From positions 62,001 to 126,000 of the forward strand of contig CAZSHS010000006.1 of NCBI GenBank assembly GCA_964606665.1: 64,000 nt of DNA. Direction: 5' to 3'. Below are positions 52,163 through 61,219 of the stretch, piece after piece (the stretch's first letter is position 1; every line of letters starts with the position of its first letter). Both the position numbers and the translations under genes were made by a program. Origin of the DNA: Aved-18 sp964606665. Its GTDB lineage: Bacteria > Cyanobacteriota > Vampirovibrionia > Obscuribacterales > Obscuribacteraceae. The notes beneath the pieces are model-generated. The model searched no databases, was not told the origin of the DNA, and was given only the letters and a program-made list of their open reading frames with translations.

Positions 52163-54178
52163 CTAAGCTTTTACTGGGGTCTCTTGCTTGAACTCAATGA
52201 TCGAGCCCGTGTTGGAGCCAATTTTCATTGTTCCAGCGACCTTGTTGGTTATGCGCTCGGACAGTTCAATTTCCCAGACCGGTTCACCAGAGCCGTTTTT
52301 GGAGTGAATTTTCAAAGTTGAAGGGCGAAGTTTTTCAAGAGCGTGTGTTCGCAGATAGTGGTATGCCATCTCCATTGCTTCTGCTTCGCTGACCGAGAGG
52401 TCTTTGGTTTTTGAAGCCAATAGAGCTTCCACTTCTTCAACGATCATCATTGGTTCAAGTGGTTCGCCATCATATTTGGTGATATGGCCATCCATCGCGA
52501 TTCCTGTTTGCATTCTAACGAATTGCGCCATCACGCTTGTGAAGTTGACTTCAACTGAGATTTTCTTCTTCGCTTTGCAAAGAATTTCAGTAACTTCTTT
52601 AGTGTGAAAAGGAGCGATGTATTTGATGCACAAGAAATTGGTTTTAATTCCTTTCTCATTGAGAAGCTCTGCAGCTTCTCTCACAACTCCCCAAGTAGAG
52701 CCCCAGCAAAGTAAGGTGACATCAGCATTTGCTGGTCCTTCCAAAGTAGGTGCGGGAAGCTCTTTGAGCATGTTCGCTACTTTGGTCATGCGTTTTTCCA
52801 TGATTTTGCGGCGAACAGGAGGTGAGGTGAACATGTCGGAAATCAAGATGCCGCGCTCGTCGTGGTCATCTGAAGCGGTAACGTGGCAAGCGCCTGGTGT
52901 GCCAGGAAGGGCGCGAGGCGAGATACCAGATTCGGTGAATTTGTATCTTTTGAATTTGCCGTTTTTCTCAGCATCCCATTCTTTGATGAATTCTGGGCGC
53001 TCTACTTTGATATCGCAGGAAAGCTGCTCAGCATCAACGGTTTCGGGGTGTTCAGATAAGAGCAAGTCTGACATCATCAACACAGGCAATTGGTATTTGT
53101 CTGCTAGATTGAAGGATTCTACAGTTGATGCATAAGCATCAGCGATATCTTTTGGAGCGACGATCAATCTTGGGAATTCACCTTGCGATGCGCCGAAGAC
53201 CTGGAACAAATCGGCTTGTTCGGTTTTGGTCGGAAGACCTGTACTTGGACCGCCACGTTGTACTTCGACGAATATAACTGGAACTTCCATAATTCCTGCC
53301 ATACCGACTGCTTCAGTCATCAAAGCAAAGCCACCACCAGCAGTGGCGCACATTGAGCGCACTCCGCCGATACCAGCACCAATAGCCATGTTGGCTACAG
53401 AAATTTCGTCTTCGCATTGTTTGACCAGAATGCCAGTTTTCTTAGCATTGGTTGCCATCCAGTGAAGAATGGTGGAAGCGGGAGTCATTGGGTAAGCAGC
53501 GTAGAATTTGCAACCAGCGGCATAAGCTGCCATTGCAATCGCTTCATTGCCAGTGATGAACGGACGACGTTTTTTGTCTGATTCCCACTTGCCGGCTACG
53601 AAGATAGGCTTGGTGACAATTTTCTTGGCGTATTCAAAACCGGCTTCGAGCAAGGCTACGTTCATATCGATAACTTCTTTGCCTTTGGCACTAAAGGTAT
53701 CGGTCAACACTTCTTCGGTCTGTTCTGTTCCAAGACCCATAAGCCACATGACGGCACCCATGGCTACCGTGTTCTGCATGATTGGTTTAACTGGACCGTA
53801 TTTTTTAGCAACTTCTTCGGTCACTTCTTTCATCGAAATTGGGAGTAGCGTTACGCCTTTCTTGATGAGTGACTCTTCACATTTGATGCGATCGCTATTG
53901 AAAAGAATGAAACCGCCTTCATCTACTTCGCGAGCATGTCTTTCGATTGAATCTTGATTTAGGGCAACTAAAACGCCGAGTTTGTCGCCGTGGCAGGTAA
54001 CTTTGCGGTCGGAGATGCGAACCTTCAACCAGATGTGACCGCCTCTAATGATGGACTGATAGCTGTTATAGGCATAGACGTGCAGACCAAATCTACCGCA
54101 CGAACGCGCCAGGGTGTCTCCCGATTTATCGAGACCGTCACCAGCCGCTCCCGCGATGCCTATCGTTACTTCCTGCAT
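52163..54178 (-). CDS. korA: 2-oxoacid:ferredoxin oxidoreductase, fused gamma-alpha subunit
   Basis: A 671-residue protein. Residues 1-190 are the gamma domain (IGIAGAAGDGLDKSGDTLAR, then SYQSIIRGGHIWLKVRIS). Residues from about 200 are the alpha/pyrimidine-binding domain (TGNEAIAMAAYAAGCKFYAAYPMTPAS, then QCEDEISVANMAIGAGIGGV) followed by the transketolase-like C-terminal domain II. The fusion order and length match KorA/OorA-type enzymes. AGAGG precedes the ATG. It is the first gene of the korAB operon. With the ACT malic enzyme and FadB it indicates ferredoxin-linked central metabolism. Confidence 0.95.
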   Translation of the reverse strand: MQEVTIGIAGAAGDGLDKSGDTLARSCGRFGLHVYAYNSYQSIIRGGHIWLKVRISDRKVTCHGDKLGVLVALNQDSIERHAREVDEGGFILFNSDRIKCEESLIKKGVTLLPISMKEVTEEVAKKYGPVKPIMQNTVAMGAVMWLMGLGTEQTEEVLTDTFSAKGKEVIDMNVALLEAGFEYAKKIVTKPIFVAGKWESDKKRRPFITGNEAIAMAAYAAGCKFYAAYPMTPASTILHWMATNAKKTGILVKQCEDEISVANMAIGAGIGGVRSMCATAGGGFALMTEAVGMAGIMEVPVIFVEVQRGGPSTGLPTKTEQADLFQVFGASQGEFPRLIVAPKDIADAYASTVESFNLADKYQLPVLMMSDLLLSEHPETVDAEQLSCDIKVERPEFIKEWDAEKNGKFKRYKFTESGISPRALPGTPGACHVTASDDHDERGILISDMFTSPPVRRKIMEKRMTKVANMLKELPAPTLEGPANADVTLLCWGSTWGVVREAAELLNEKGIKTNFLCIKYIAPFHTKEVTEILCKAKKKISVEVNFTSVMAQFVRMQTGIAMDGHITKYDGEPLEPMMIVEEVEALLASKTKDLSVSEAEAMEMAYHYLRTHALEKLRPSTLKIHSKNGSGEPVWEIELSERITNKVAGTMKIGSNTGSIIEFKQETPVKA

Positions 54179-54308
54179 TGTTGAAACCTCTCTAAAGCCG
54201 GATTGTTGAGCGCTTGCAAGCTAAACGCCCATACACCCAGAAGGTGTGAGTAGATAACATATCATAGTTATCCTAAAAGTTGAAAAGTGACGACCTTTTT
54301 CTTAATAC

Positions 54309-54653
54309 TTAGTGTGACTGGGTCTCGTGCGATTGAGGCACTGTATTTGTAGTCGGTGTTGAAGTGTGAGTTGCATCTACAGGAGCATGCTCGGTGTGTC
54401 CAGTTTCTGAATGCTCGGAGTGTCCGCCACCAGTGGGTGTTGGGATCTGCATCCAAGTACCCATACAAATCATCAAAAGAGTCATTGCTATGGCGCAAGC
54501 ACCTATCAACAATTGATCTTGCGGGCTTTTCTCGGCAATCACTTCGCCTGGATCAACTGCGACATGGTCATGGTCGTGATCGCCGTGACCATCGTGGGAA
54601 GCATGATTTTGTTCATGATCGTGATCGCTATTGCTGTGGTCTTGATGAGACAT
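54309..54653 (-). CDS. Histidine-rich single-span membrane protein, downstream of nuoL
   Basis: A 114-residue protein. The first 30 residues hold ten histidines in DH/HD pairs (for example DHDHEQNHASHDGHGDHDHDH). A single transmembrane helix follows (about 49-66, IGACAIAMTLLMICMGTW), then a Pro/Gly/His/Thr-rich tail with more His (HSEHSETGHTEHAP). AGGAAC before the ATG and only 15 bases from the nuoL stop indicate co-transcription with nuoL. Both termini look like metal-binding low-complexity segments (zinc, nickel or copper). No family is known. A metal-buffering or accessory role at the respiratory complex is inference. Confidence 0.72.
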   Translation of the reverse strand: MSHQDHSNSDHDHEQNHASHDGHGDHDHDHVAVDPGEVIAEKSPQDQLLIGACAIAMTLLMICMGTWMQIPTPTGGGHSEHSETGHTEHAPVDATHTSTPTTNTVPQSHETQSH

Positions 54654-54668
54654 TTTCTAGTTCCTGAT

Positions 54669-56738
54669 TTAGGTAGTGGTCAAAAAGGCAAGCCAGGCAA
54701 TAACAGCCACCCAGAAGAAGATGACTAAGGCATAATACTGCCCCTTGCCAGTTTGGGTGTACTTAAGTACTTCGCCTGTCGCTAGAGTGACAATACTTGT
54801 TCCATTGACAATAATCTGATCGACAAAAATACTGTCAAGAGTCTTCCAGGTTTTGTCGAAAACGGGCAAGAACACTTTGTTTACAAGTCCCAAATAAAGT
54901 TCGTCCCAATACCATTTATTGAGAGAGAACAAATAGAGAGGACCTTGTTTTTCCACGATGTCTTTGTGGAAATTCATGGTTCGTGCGTAATACATCATGT
55001 AAGCAACGCCAACGCCTATCAGTCCGGCGACAGATGAAGCGATGACCATAGTCCAGTCAACCACTTCCTGGTGCGGGTGCCCCCAATAAATGAACGATCC
55101 AAACGGATTTGCAGCCGGGGTACTTTCAAAGAAAGATGCTTTATTGAAACCGAGCATGAATCCAGCTACAAGTGAGGGAACGGCTAAAGCTACAAGTGGT
55201 GCCCACATTACTACCGGTACTTCGTGTGCTTTGGTGTTGCCTCTGTATTCTCCTGTAAAAACAAGGAAGAAAAGACGGAACATGTAGAAGGCTGTTAGTC
55301 CTGCGGTCAAGATTAAGATGCCTCCTAGAATTGGACTTTGATGCCAGGCTGCTGAAACAATTTCGTCTTTAGAGAAGAAACCGCTCAGTGGAGGCAGTGG
55401 CCATCCTGAAATTGAGGCTGTACCAATTAAGAAACACCATGCGGTGATATTCATGGGTTTCCAGAGTCCACCCATTTTTCGAATGTCTTGCTCATGATGC
55501 AGACCGTGAATGACTGCACCGCTGCAAAGGAAGAGCATCGCTTTGAAAAAAGCGTGAGTGAACAGATGGAACATTCCTGCACCATAAGCTCCCACTCCAA
55601 GCCCGACAAACATATAGCCTAACTGCGAACAGGTAGACCAAGCTAAAACACGTTTGATATCGAATTGAGTGAGGGCGATTGTTGCAGCCATGAAGGCCGT
55701 TAATGCTCCGACTGCTGCCACCACTGATAGGGCGATGCTGTGGGTGCTGCCATCTGGAGCGAGAAAAATAGGATAGGCGCGAGCAACAAGATAAACGCCT
55801 GCTGCCACCATGGTGGCAGCGTGAATGAGAGCTGAGATAGGTGTGGGACCTTCCATCGCGTCTGGAAGCCAAATGTGTAAAGGAGCCTGGGCTGATTTTG
55901 CCATAGGTCCCATGAAAATCAAAAGGGCAATGAGAGGCATTGATGTGGCAAGGAATGCCAATTCGGGTGTGAGCTTGTGATCCTGTAATGCCATCGATAA
56001 AACGGAAGCCATGTCGGCTCCTGTGGTGCCTAGCTGAGGCAAGAAGGCAAGGATTGTGCCACCGCCCCAGTAATCTTTGGTGGCAAGATATAGAAGCAAA
56101 ATACCGATTAGGAAGCCGAAGTCACCAATTCGGTTTACAACGAATGCTTTAAGACAAGCTGCGGCAGCCGAATTCTTATAGAACCAGAAACCTATAAGTA
56201 GATAACTGCAAACTCCAACCAGTTCCCAGAAACCATACATTTCAAAGAGGTTGGTGGATACTACCAATCCCAGCATCGAACCAGTAAATAAGGATAAATA
56301 AGAATAAAATCTGGCGTAACCAGGGTCTTCACGCATATAGCCGTGCGTGTAGATTTGCACCAGTAAACTGATAGTTGTAACCACCACCAGCATCGATGCA
56401 CATAGGTTGTCAACCAAGAATCCAACCGATAATTTGAAATTCTCGCAAACAAACCAATCGAAGTTTTGTTGATATCCAGAAAGTGCCGGCTGAGTAAGAA
56501 GCGCTTGCAGAATGCAAAGTGAGTGCAAGAAGCCTATCGCTACTGCACCTACCGACAGACACATGGCTAGTGTCTTGAACCAGCGCTTAGCGCCGAGTTT
56601 GGGTCCAGTTAAAAGAAAATTGGTAATGATGGCGAACCCAGCGAAGAATGGCAGTGCCACAATCATCCAGGCGTTTTCCACGCAGCTTTTCAAGAATTCA
56701 GGCGTTAACAAGTCTGGTTCCCCACATGTCTTACTCAC
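54669..56738 (-). CDS. nuoL: NADH-quinone oxidoreductase subunit L (NuoL/NdhF)
   Basis: A 689-residue antiporter-like proton-pumping subunit of complex I with about 14-16 transmembrane helices. Diagnostic stretches are NLFEMYGFWELVGVCSYLLIGFW, split by the helix boundary, AQAPLHIWLPDAMEGPTPIS, ALIHAATMVAAGVYLVAR, ALTQFDIKRVLAWSTCSQLG and HAFFKAMLFLCSGAVIH. The lateral C-terminal helix region is also present. The start is a GTG at 56738 without a clear ribosome site; a later start (Met 25) is possible. It is transcribed away from nuoM, and no other nuo genes lie in the window. It would couple NADH or ferredoxin oxidation to proton pumping. Confidence 0.95.
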   Translation of the reverse strand: MSKTCGEPDLLTPEFLKSCVENAWMIVALPFFAGFAIITNFLLTGPKLGAKRWFKTLAMCLSVGAVAIGFLHSLCILQALLTQPALSGYQQNFDWFVCENFKLSVGFLVDNLCASMLVVVTTISLLVQIYTHGYMREDPGYARFYSYLSLFTGSMLGLVVSTNLFEMYGFWELVGVCSYLLIGFWFYKNSAAAACLKAFVVNRIGDFGFLIGILLLYLATKDYWGGGTILAFLPQLGTTGADMASVLSMALQDHKLTPELAFLATSMPLIALLIFMGPMAKSAQAPLHIWLPDAMEGPTPISALIHAATMVAAGVYLVARAYPIFLAPDGSTHSIALSVVAAVGALTAFMAATIALTQFDIKRVLAWSTCSQLGYMFVGLGVGAYGAGMFHLFTHAFFKAMLFLCSGAVIHGLHHEQDIRKMGGLWKPMNITAWCFLIGTASISGWPLPPLSGFFSKDEIVSAAWHQSPILGGILILTAGLTAFYMFRLFFLVFTGEYRGNTKAHEVPVVMWAPLVALAVPSLVAGFMLGFNKASFFESTPAANPFGSFIYWGHPHQEVVDWTMVIASSVAGLIGVGVAYMMYYARTMNFHKDIVEKQGPLYLFSLNKWYWDELYLGLVNKVFLPVFDKTWKTLDSIFVDQIIVNGTSIVTLATGEVLKYTQTGKGQYYALVIFFWVAVIAWLAFLTTT

Positions 56739-56941
56739 GTAGATTTTAACCAGTGACAGTGGTTATTAACAAATAAGTAGGCACCACATATGGTTTTCAA
56801 TAGGGCTCAAATAGTCGTCCATGGCGGCGTTAGAGATCTGGTGAAAAGATTCTTCATTTCAATAATTCTTCAACTACTGACACGCCTTATATACTGGGCG
56901 CGTGTGAAGCTGTGAGCGCATACCAAGAGGAAGCTTTTCAA
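56739..56941. promoter_or_regulatory. Divergent promoter region between nuoL and nuoM
   Basis: About 200 bases separate the divergent starts. Toward nuoL, TTGAAA at about 56793-56798 is followed on the minus strand by an AT-rich -10-like stretch at plausible spacing. Toward nuoM, TATACT near 56891 follows TTCAAC with a short 15-base spacer. A near-palindrome AACCA-N7-TGGTT (56748-56764) lies just upstream of nuoL and could be an operator. These are visual candidates only. Confidence 0.35.
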
Positions 56942-58525
56942 GTGACAGACCCAGCCCTGATTTTAAACGTTCTTTTATTTCTGCCTCTAATTGCCGCATT
57001 TGTTATTCCATTTGTACCGGAAGACAAAGACGCAAGAGGAGTAGCTTTGTTCTTCTCTGGCGCGATGGTCGTCTTCTCGCTTTTCCTTCTGTCCGGATTC
57101 GATCCCCGAATAGCAGGGATGCAAGCCGCCACTTATATAAATTGGTTCCAGACACCAATTAAAGTGGATTACCACATTGGTATAGATGGTCTCAGCCTGT
57201 CGCTTGTACTTCTCACTACGATTGTGACTTTGCTTGCGGTTCTTGCAAGTTATTCAATCGAAAAGAGAGGAAAGCTCTACTACAGTTTTATTATGCTTTT
57301 GACTTTTTCAGTCATAGGCGTTTTCGTTTCGTGCAACCTGCTTCAATTCTTTGTACTTTATGAATTAGAGTTGGTTCCTATGTACTTCTTGATTGCCATT
57401 TGGGGCGGTCCAAGACGTGGATATGCGGCGATGAAATTCTTGCTCTACACCTTCTTTGGTGGAGTATTAATGTTCGCTGGACTCTTATATATGTACATGC
57501 AGTTGATGGTGATGGATCCTGCTGCAGCAACTTTCGACATGAGCTTACTTGCTACCTATGCAAGCAAACTTCCAGTTAACGTTCAATGTCTTGCATGTCT
57601 TGGATTCTTTTTGGCATTTATCATCAAACTACCTTCAGTTCCTTTTCATACCTGGCTTCCCGACGCTCACGTTGAGGCTCCCACTCCAATTTCAATGATG
57701 TTGGCGGCTCTGCTTTTGAAGATGGGATCATATGGTTTGGTCAGAATTTGCATGGGATTTTTCCCCGCATTCTTTGCCGAATACGGTCCCTGGATAGTGG
57801 CTCTGGGAGCCATTAACATCGTATGGGGCGCAATGGCCTGTTTAGTGCAAGAAGACATGAAAAAAATTATTGCCTTCTCGAGCGTTTCGCACATGGGATT
57901 TATTTTGCTAGCAGTAGGATCGCTATCTAATGCTGCAGTTAACGGTGCTATTTTCCAAATGCTTAGTCATGGATTAGTTTCCGCCTTGCTCTTCTTTATG
58001 GTAGGAACTGTCTATATTCGCTGCCACACCCGTATGCTCAAAGAAATCGGTGGAGGATTGGCCAATCAAATGCCCATACTCTTCTATTTCTGGATGGTTG
58101 GCACTATGGCTAACCTTGGTCTGCCAGCGCTTTCTGGATTCGTTGGTGAAGTGTCTGTTTTCTACGGTGCTATCACATCGCCACTTGCAATCTCTGCAGA
58201 ACATGGCTCTTGGACTCGTGGTTGGATTTACTTCGCTTGCCTTGGCGTGCTGTTGACAGCGGGCTATATGTTGTGGCTATTGAAACGTCTTTTCTACGGA
58301 CCAGAAATGGATAAGTGGAAAGGTCATTTGTATGATGCCACCAAAACTGAGCGATTGGTCGCTGCTAGTCTTTGCATCATGATTCTGGCTTTTGGTGTCT
58401 ATCCAATGTGGCTGACTAGTATGTATTCTAAAGTTGGCGATAGAATTACTCATTCGGTATTGGAAAAGATTCAAATCACTCATAAAGCCAAAGCCGAAAC
58501 AGAAAAGATTTCGCTCAACAAATAA
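56942..58525 (+). CDS. nuoM: NADH-quinone oxidoreductase subunit M (NuoM/NdhD)
   Basis: A 527-residue proton-pumping subunit of complex I. Diagnostic stretches are YHIGIDGLSLSLVLLTT, FVLYELELVPMYFLIAIWGG (the conserved membrane Glu is in YELELVPM), KLPSVPFHTWLPDAHVEAPTP, MMLAALLLKMGSYGLVR and EDMKKIIAFSSVSHMGF. The start is GTG 56942, because AAGAGGAAG lies 8 bases upstream; an in-frame GTG at 56912 has none. It is divergent from nuoL, whereas these genes are usually adjacent and codirectional (nuoL-M-N). NuoN was not found here. Confidence 0.95.
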   Translation: MTDPALILNVLLFLPLIAAFVIPFVPEDKDARGVALFFSGAMVVFSLFLLSGFDPRIAGMQAATYINWFQTPIKVDYHIGIDGLSLSLVLLTTIVTLLAVLASYSIEKRGKLYYSFIMLLTFSVIGVFVSCNLLQFFVLYELELVPMYFLIAIWGGPRRGYAAMKFLLYTFFGGVLMFAGLLYMYMQLMVMDPAAATFDMSLLATYASKLPVNVQCLACLGFFLAFIIKLPSVPFHTWLPDAHVEAPTPISMMLAALLLKMGSYGLVRICMGFFPAFFAEYGPWIVALGAINIVWGAMACLVQEDMKKIIAFSSVSHMGFILLAVGSLSNAAVNGAIFQMLSHGLVSALLFFMVGTVYIRCHTRMLKEIGGGLANQMPILFYFWMVGTMANLGLPALSGFVGEVSVFYGAITSPLAISAEHGSWTRGWIYFACLGVLLTAGYMLWLLKRLFYGPEMDKWKGHLYDATKTERLVAASLCIMILAFGVYPMWLTSMYSKVGDRITHSVLEKIQITHKAKAETEKISLNK

Positions 58526-58544
58526 CAACTAAAGATAACTCGAC

Positions 58545-59489
58545 TTATTTGGGCAAGAATTTCTCGGGCACCACAAGCTTTTGCATGGGCACGATGGGAA
58601 CCAATTCTGGTGGAGTCAGTTTATTTTGTCCTTTACTAGTCATGACCACGCCAGAGATAGCTTGACTAACACTGTGCGAAATACTGTCCATTAACTCAGG
58701 AGTGGTGTGTGCGTCGTAGTATTTTCCGTTTGAGAGTTTGGCTATGCAATCAAGTTTGCGTTTTGAATTTTTGTCTCTCAAATCAAGACCGACCACATCT
58801 ACTTTTATATTGATGCCTCGGTATGGCAAAGTAGCTATATATGCGCAGGGGTCTTCGCCACAAGTATCGGCACCATCTGTAATGAGAATAATGGTTTTTT
58901 TGCCTTCTATATCTCTTAGATCGTTTTCGGCAGCCTGTCTTAATGCAAATGTAAGTGGTGTCATTCCAGTTGGAATAATGCGTCTGATTCGCTTTATTAT
59001 GGCTCCCCGATTACCAAAACCAGGCGGCACAAGTAGAGCGCTTGCACTACACGGGCTTGGAAAATTGATGTGACCAAATACTCTCAGCCCCACTTTTACG
59101 TCGCTTGGAATGCGCATGAGGGCTGTTTCAAGCACTTTTTTAGCGGCATCTATTTTTTGATCTTTGTGTTCGAGATTCTCATTCATGCTAAGCGATGCAT
59201 CGAATATAACAAGGATTGTAACCGGACCGCCTGTCTTTTCTGTTCCTACTTGCAGCATTGTTCCAGCCGTGCCAGTCTGAAGCATGGTTGACTCCGTTCC
59301 TGTCTGGAGCATAGTCGATTCAGTACCGGTTTGTAGCAGTGTAGACTCAGTTCCGGTTTGAAGCGTTGTCGATTGCGTACCTGTCTGCAATGGTGGCGCA
59401 GTAGGAATTTCATCGGCCCATGCAGAAGCGATGCAATTGGTTGAAAGGTATACAGAGGTTATAGCTGCTAGATATTTATTTTTGAGCAT
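58545..59489 (-). CDS. Secreted von Willebrand A domain protein with six nonapeptide repeats
   Basis: A 314-residue protein. Signal peptide to about residue 25 (SAWA-DE). Residues 34-87 are six tandem copies of LQTGTEST(M/L). A VWA domain (about 90-280) follows with a complete MIDAS: D97-x-S99-x-S101 (FDASLSMNE), the Thr of GMTPLTFAL and the Asp of ITDGADTC. VWA domains bind protein ligands through a metal ion. Cysteines near DTCGEDPC could form a disulfide. The start overlaps the end of the CAP-domain gene by 14 bases, so the two are translationally coupled. A surface-adhesion or assembly role is inference. Confidence 0.85.
   Translation of the reverse strand: MLKNKYLAAITSVYLSTNCIASAWADEIPTAPPLQTGTQSTTLQTGTESTLLQTGTESTMLQTGTESTMLQTGTAGTMLQVGTEKTGGPVTILVIFDASLSMNENLEHKDQKIDAAKKVLETALMRIPSDVKVGLRVFGHINFPSPCSASALLVPPGFGNRGAIIKRIRRIIPTGMTPLTFALRQAAENDLRDIEGKKTIILITDGADTCGEDPCAYIATLPYRGINIKVDVVGLDLRDKNSKRKLDCIAKLSNGKYYDAHTTPELMDSISHSVSQAISGVVMTSKGQNKLTPPELVPIVPMQKLVVPEKFLPK
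59229..59390 (-). repeat. Six-unit 27-base coding repeat (LQTGTEST nonapeptide)
   Basis: Six consecutive 9-codon units encode LQTGTQSTT, LQTGTESTL, LQTGTESTM (twice), LQTGTAGTM and LQVGTEKTG. The six leucine codons in order are TTG, CTT, CTA, CTC, CTT, CTG, and other synonymous positions differ as freely, while the peptide hardly changes. Confidence 0.93.
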
Positions 59490-61197
59490 CCACGTCTTCT
59501 GGAGATTCTACTTTTGACTCGACATTCTCAGTGTACTCAATTTTTTTCAAATCTTCTTTATCCTTTTTCTCGTGCACCAGGCGAGCGGTCACAGTGCGCC
59601 TGCTTACGGGGATTGAGCGATTTTGCGAAATGGCCCATACAGTGACGTAATAAATTCCAGGTTTACCTTCGTTTGAGATTGAAACTTTACCGGAAAAATT
59701 AGTTCCTCTAACTTTGACACCGCCTTTAATCGGTATGTCCGATTGCGGTTTTATGCCAGTGCCTATTCCACCTGGACCAGCCATAACAATTAGAGGTGCA
59801 GCCAGTGCTACTGGAGGCATGAAAACACCGCCTGCTATTGCTGCTGCAACGCCAAGACCTTTTAGAGCGATAATCAGTTTGCTGTAGTCTCGCTCTGACT
59901 TTTGTCTATGAGCCATATAGTCGAGCGGCGGAAAATAAGGCAGTGCCTCTTTTGAGGTAGGATCTTCTTCGATTGGAATATCATTCAACTCTTCGTAAGC
60001 TAGAGTTATGCGGTCAAAAGTGAGCGGTTCCAAAAGCGTTCCGCTTATATGAATATCGTCTTGAACATATACTTCTTTTGGTATTGATTCATAAGTACCT
60101 TTGCGAGTGAGGACCTCTGCACAAGCAAATATCGAACTGCCATCGCTGCTTGGAGAAAATTGAATGGAAAGATGAGTTGCATCGGGGTTCAGTAACGCTT
60201 CTCGGTCATCCTGACGCTCAAGCATCATTTTGATCAATGCAGCGCCCACCATTTTATTGAGTTCTGAAGATTTTAAATTGCCGGTTGTAATGGCTGAAAG
60301 ACACTCTTCAACGGCATCGGCTCCACCTAATTCAGTGAGGCGTTGATCAGGATTTCTGCCTTTGAGATCAGTGTGCGAAATTATTTTGCGAGTAGCCAGT
60401 TCGGTAATATGTGCTTTTGCCATATTATCTGTAATAGAGTCAGCCTCTAGTGGAGAAAGACCTCTGGCCTGCCTTTCGGCATTAATAGCGTATAAACCAA
60501 AGAGTTTCATTTCGTCGGCATTAATGGTCGTAGTTGCTTCAGGCGAATTTAAAAATGATTCGACAATTTGAAATTCAGCTTGCTTTGGTTGAATGGTGTT
60601 GTCTGTCCAGGTTGGCGCAATGCCTGGATCCAACTGATCGGGAGGAATGCCTGGAACTAAATTGTTGACAGTAGGCGGCACCATATTTGGTGGTGGTGTA
60701 TTTGAATTGGGATTTTGATTTTCAGAGGTTGAAGTAGAAGTGGAGCCATAAAGGCTTTCTTGCAATTTTTTTAAACGCTCAGGCATGGTTAATTTTGGAT
60801 GAGTATTTCCAAATAAAGCCATTTCAAGCCTCGATAAACGATCATTGAGAGAGCCGTTGCCTGCCTTTCCTCCCGGCTGGACAGAATGATCAGCAAACAT
60901 CACTTCCTCTAATTGCTTGATCTGATTTAGATAAGGTGATGAGTCGGCCTTTTTACTTCCTTTGATATCTGGAGCTAATGGTGGAGTTTCGTCCTTCTTG
61001 CCAGAATCAAGCACCGGTTTTAAGGGAATGAGCGTATTTTTTGTAATTACTGGTGATTTGCTTTTATTCTTGGCATTGGATTGTTTTTTTTGCGCAAGGC
61101 TTGCAGCATCGCTCGGTTGCGCGTGAAAATACAAGCTCTGAAACAGAACCAGAAGAATCGACAAAATCGCTAACGATTTGAGATGAATCTTGTACAC
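59476..61197 (-). CDS. Secreted CAP-domain (SCP/PR-1-like) protein
   Basis: A 573-residue protein with a signal peptide (to about DAASLA, residue 35) and a Lys/Pro-rich linker. Two copies of an LxxRLxxLExxLFG-type motif follow (NDRLSRLEMALFGNTHPKL and PERLKKLQESLYG, about 110-155), then a Ser/Thr/Asn/Pro linker. The CAP domain covers about 225-360: INAERQARGLSPLEADSIT, HITELATRKIISHTDLKGR and ACAEVL. After it come a hydrophobic Gly/Ala segment (about 447-480) that may be a membrane helix, a beta-rich Ig-like region (GVKVRGTNFSGKVSI, GIYYVTVWAI) and a charged tail. CAP domains bind sterols or lipids, or act in cell-wall contexts. It is coupled to the VWA gene. Confidence 0.85.
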   Translation of the reverse strand: MYKIHLKSLAILSILLVLFQSLYFHAQPSDAASLAQKKQSNAKNKSKSPVITKNTLIPLKPVLDSGKKDETPPLAPDIKGSKKADSSPYLNQIKQLEEVMFADHSVQPGGKAGNGSLNDRLSRLEMALFGNTHPKLTMPERLKKLQESLYGSTSTSTSENQNPNSNTPPPNMVPPTVNNLVPGIPPDQLDPGIAPTWTDNTIQPKQAEFQIVESFLNSPEATTTINADEMKLFGLYAINAERQARGLSPLEADSITDNMAKAHITELATRKIISHTDLKGRNPDQRLTELGGADAVEECLSAITTGNLKSSELNKMVGAALIKMMLERQDDREALLNPDATHLSIQFSPSSDGSSIFACAEVLTRKGTYESIPKEVYVQDDIHISGTLLEPLTFDRITLAYEELNDIPIEEDPTSKEALPYFPPLDYMAHRQKSERDYSKLIIALKGLGVAAAIAGGVFMPPVALAAPLIVMAGPGGIGTGIKPQSDIPIKGGVKVRGTNFSGKVSISNEGKPGIYYVTVWAISQNRSIPVSRRTVTARLVHEKKDKEDLKKIEYTENVESKVESPEDVDAQK

Positions 61198-61219
61198 AAT
61201 ATATATATTTTAGTCGTAT

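Noticed and set aside
59229..59390. Tandem repeat as a recent slippage microsatellite
   Set aside because: The units differ strongly at synonymous positions, which does not fit recent slippage.
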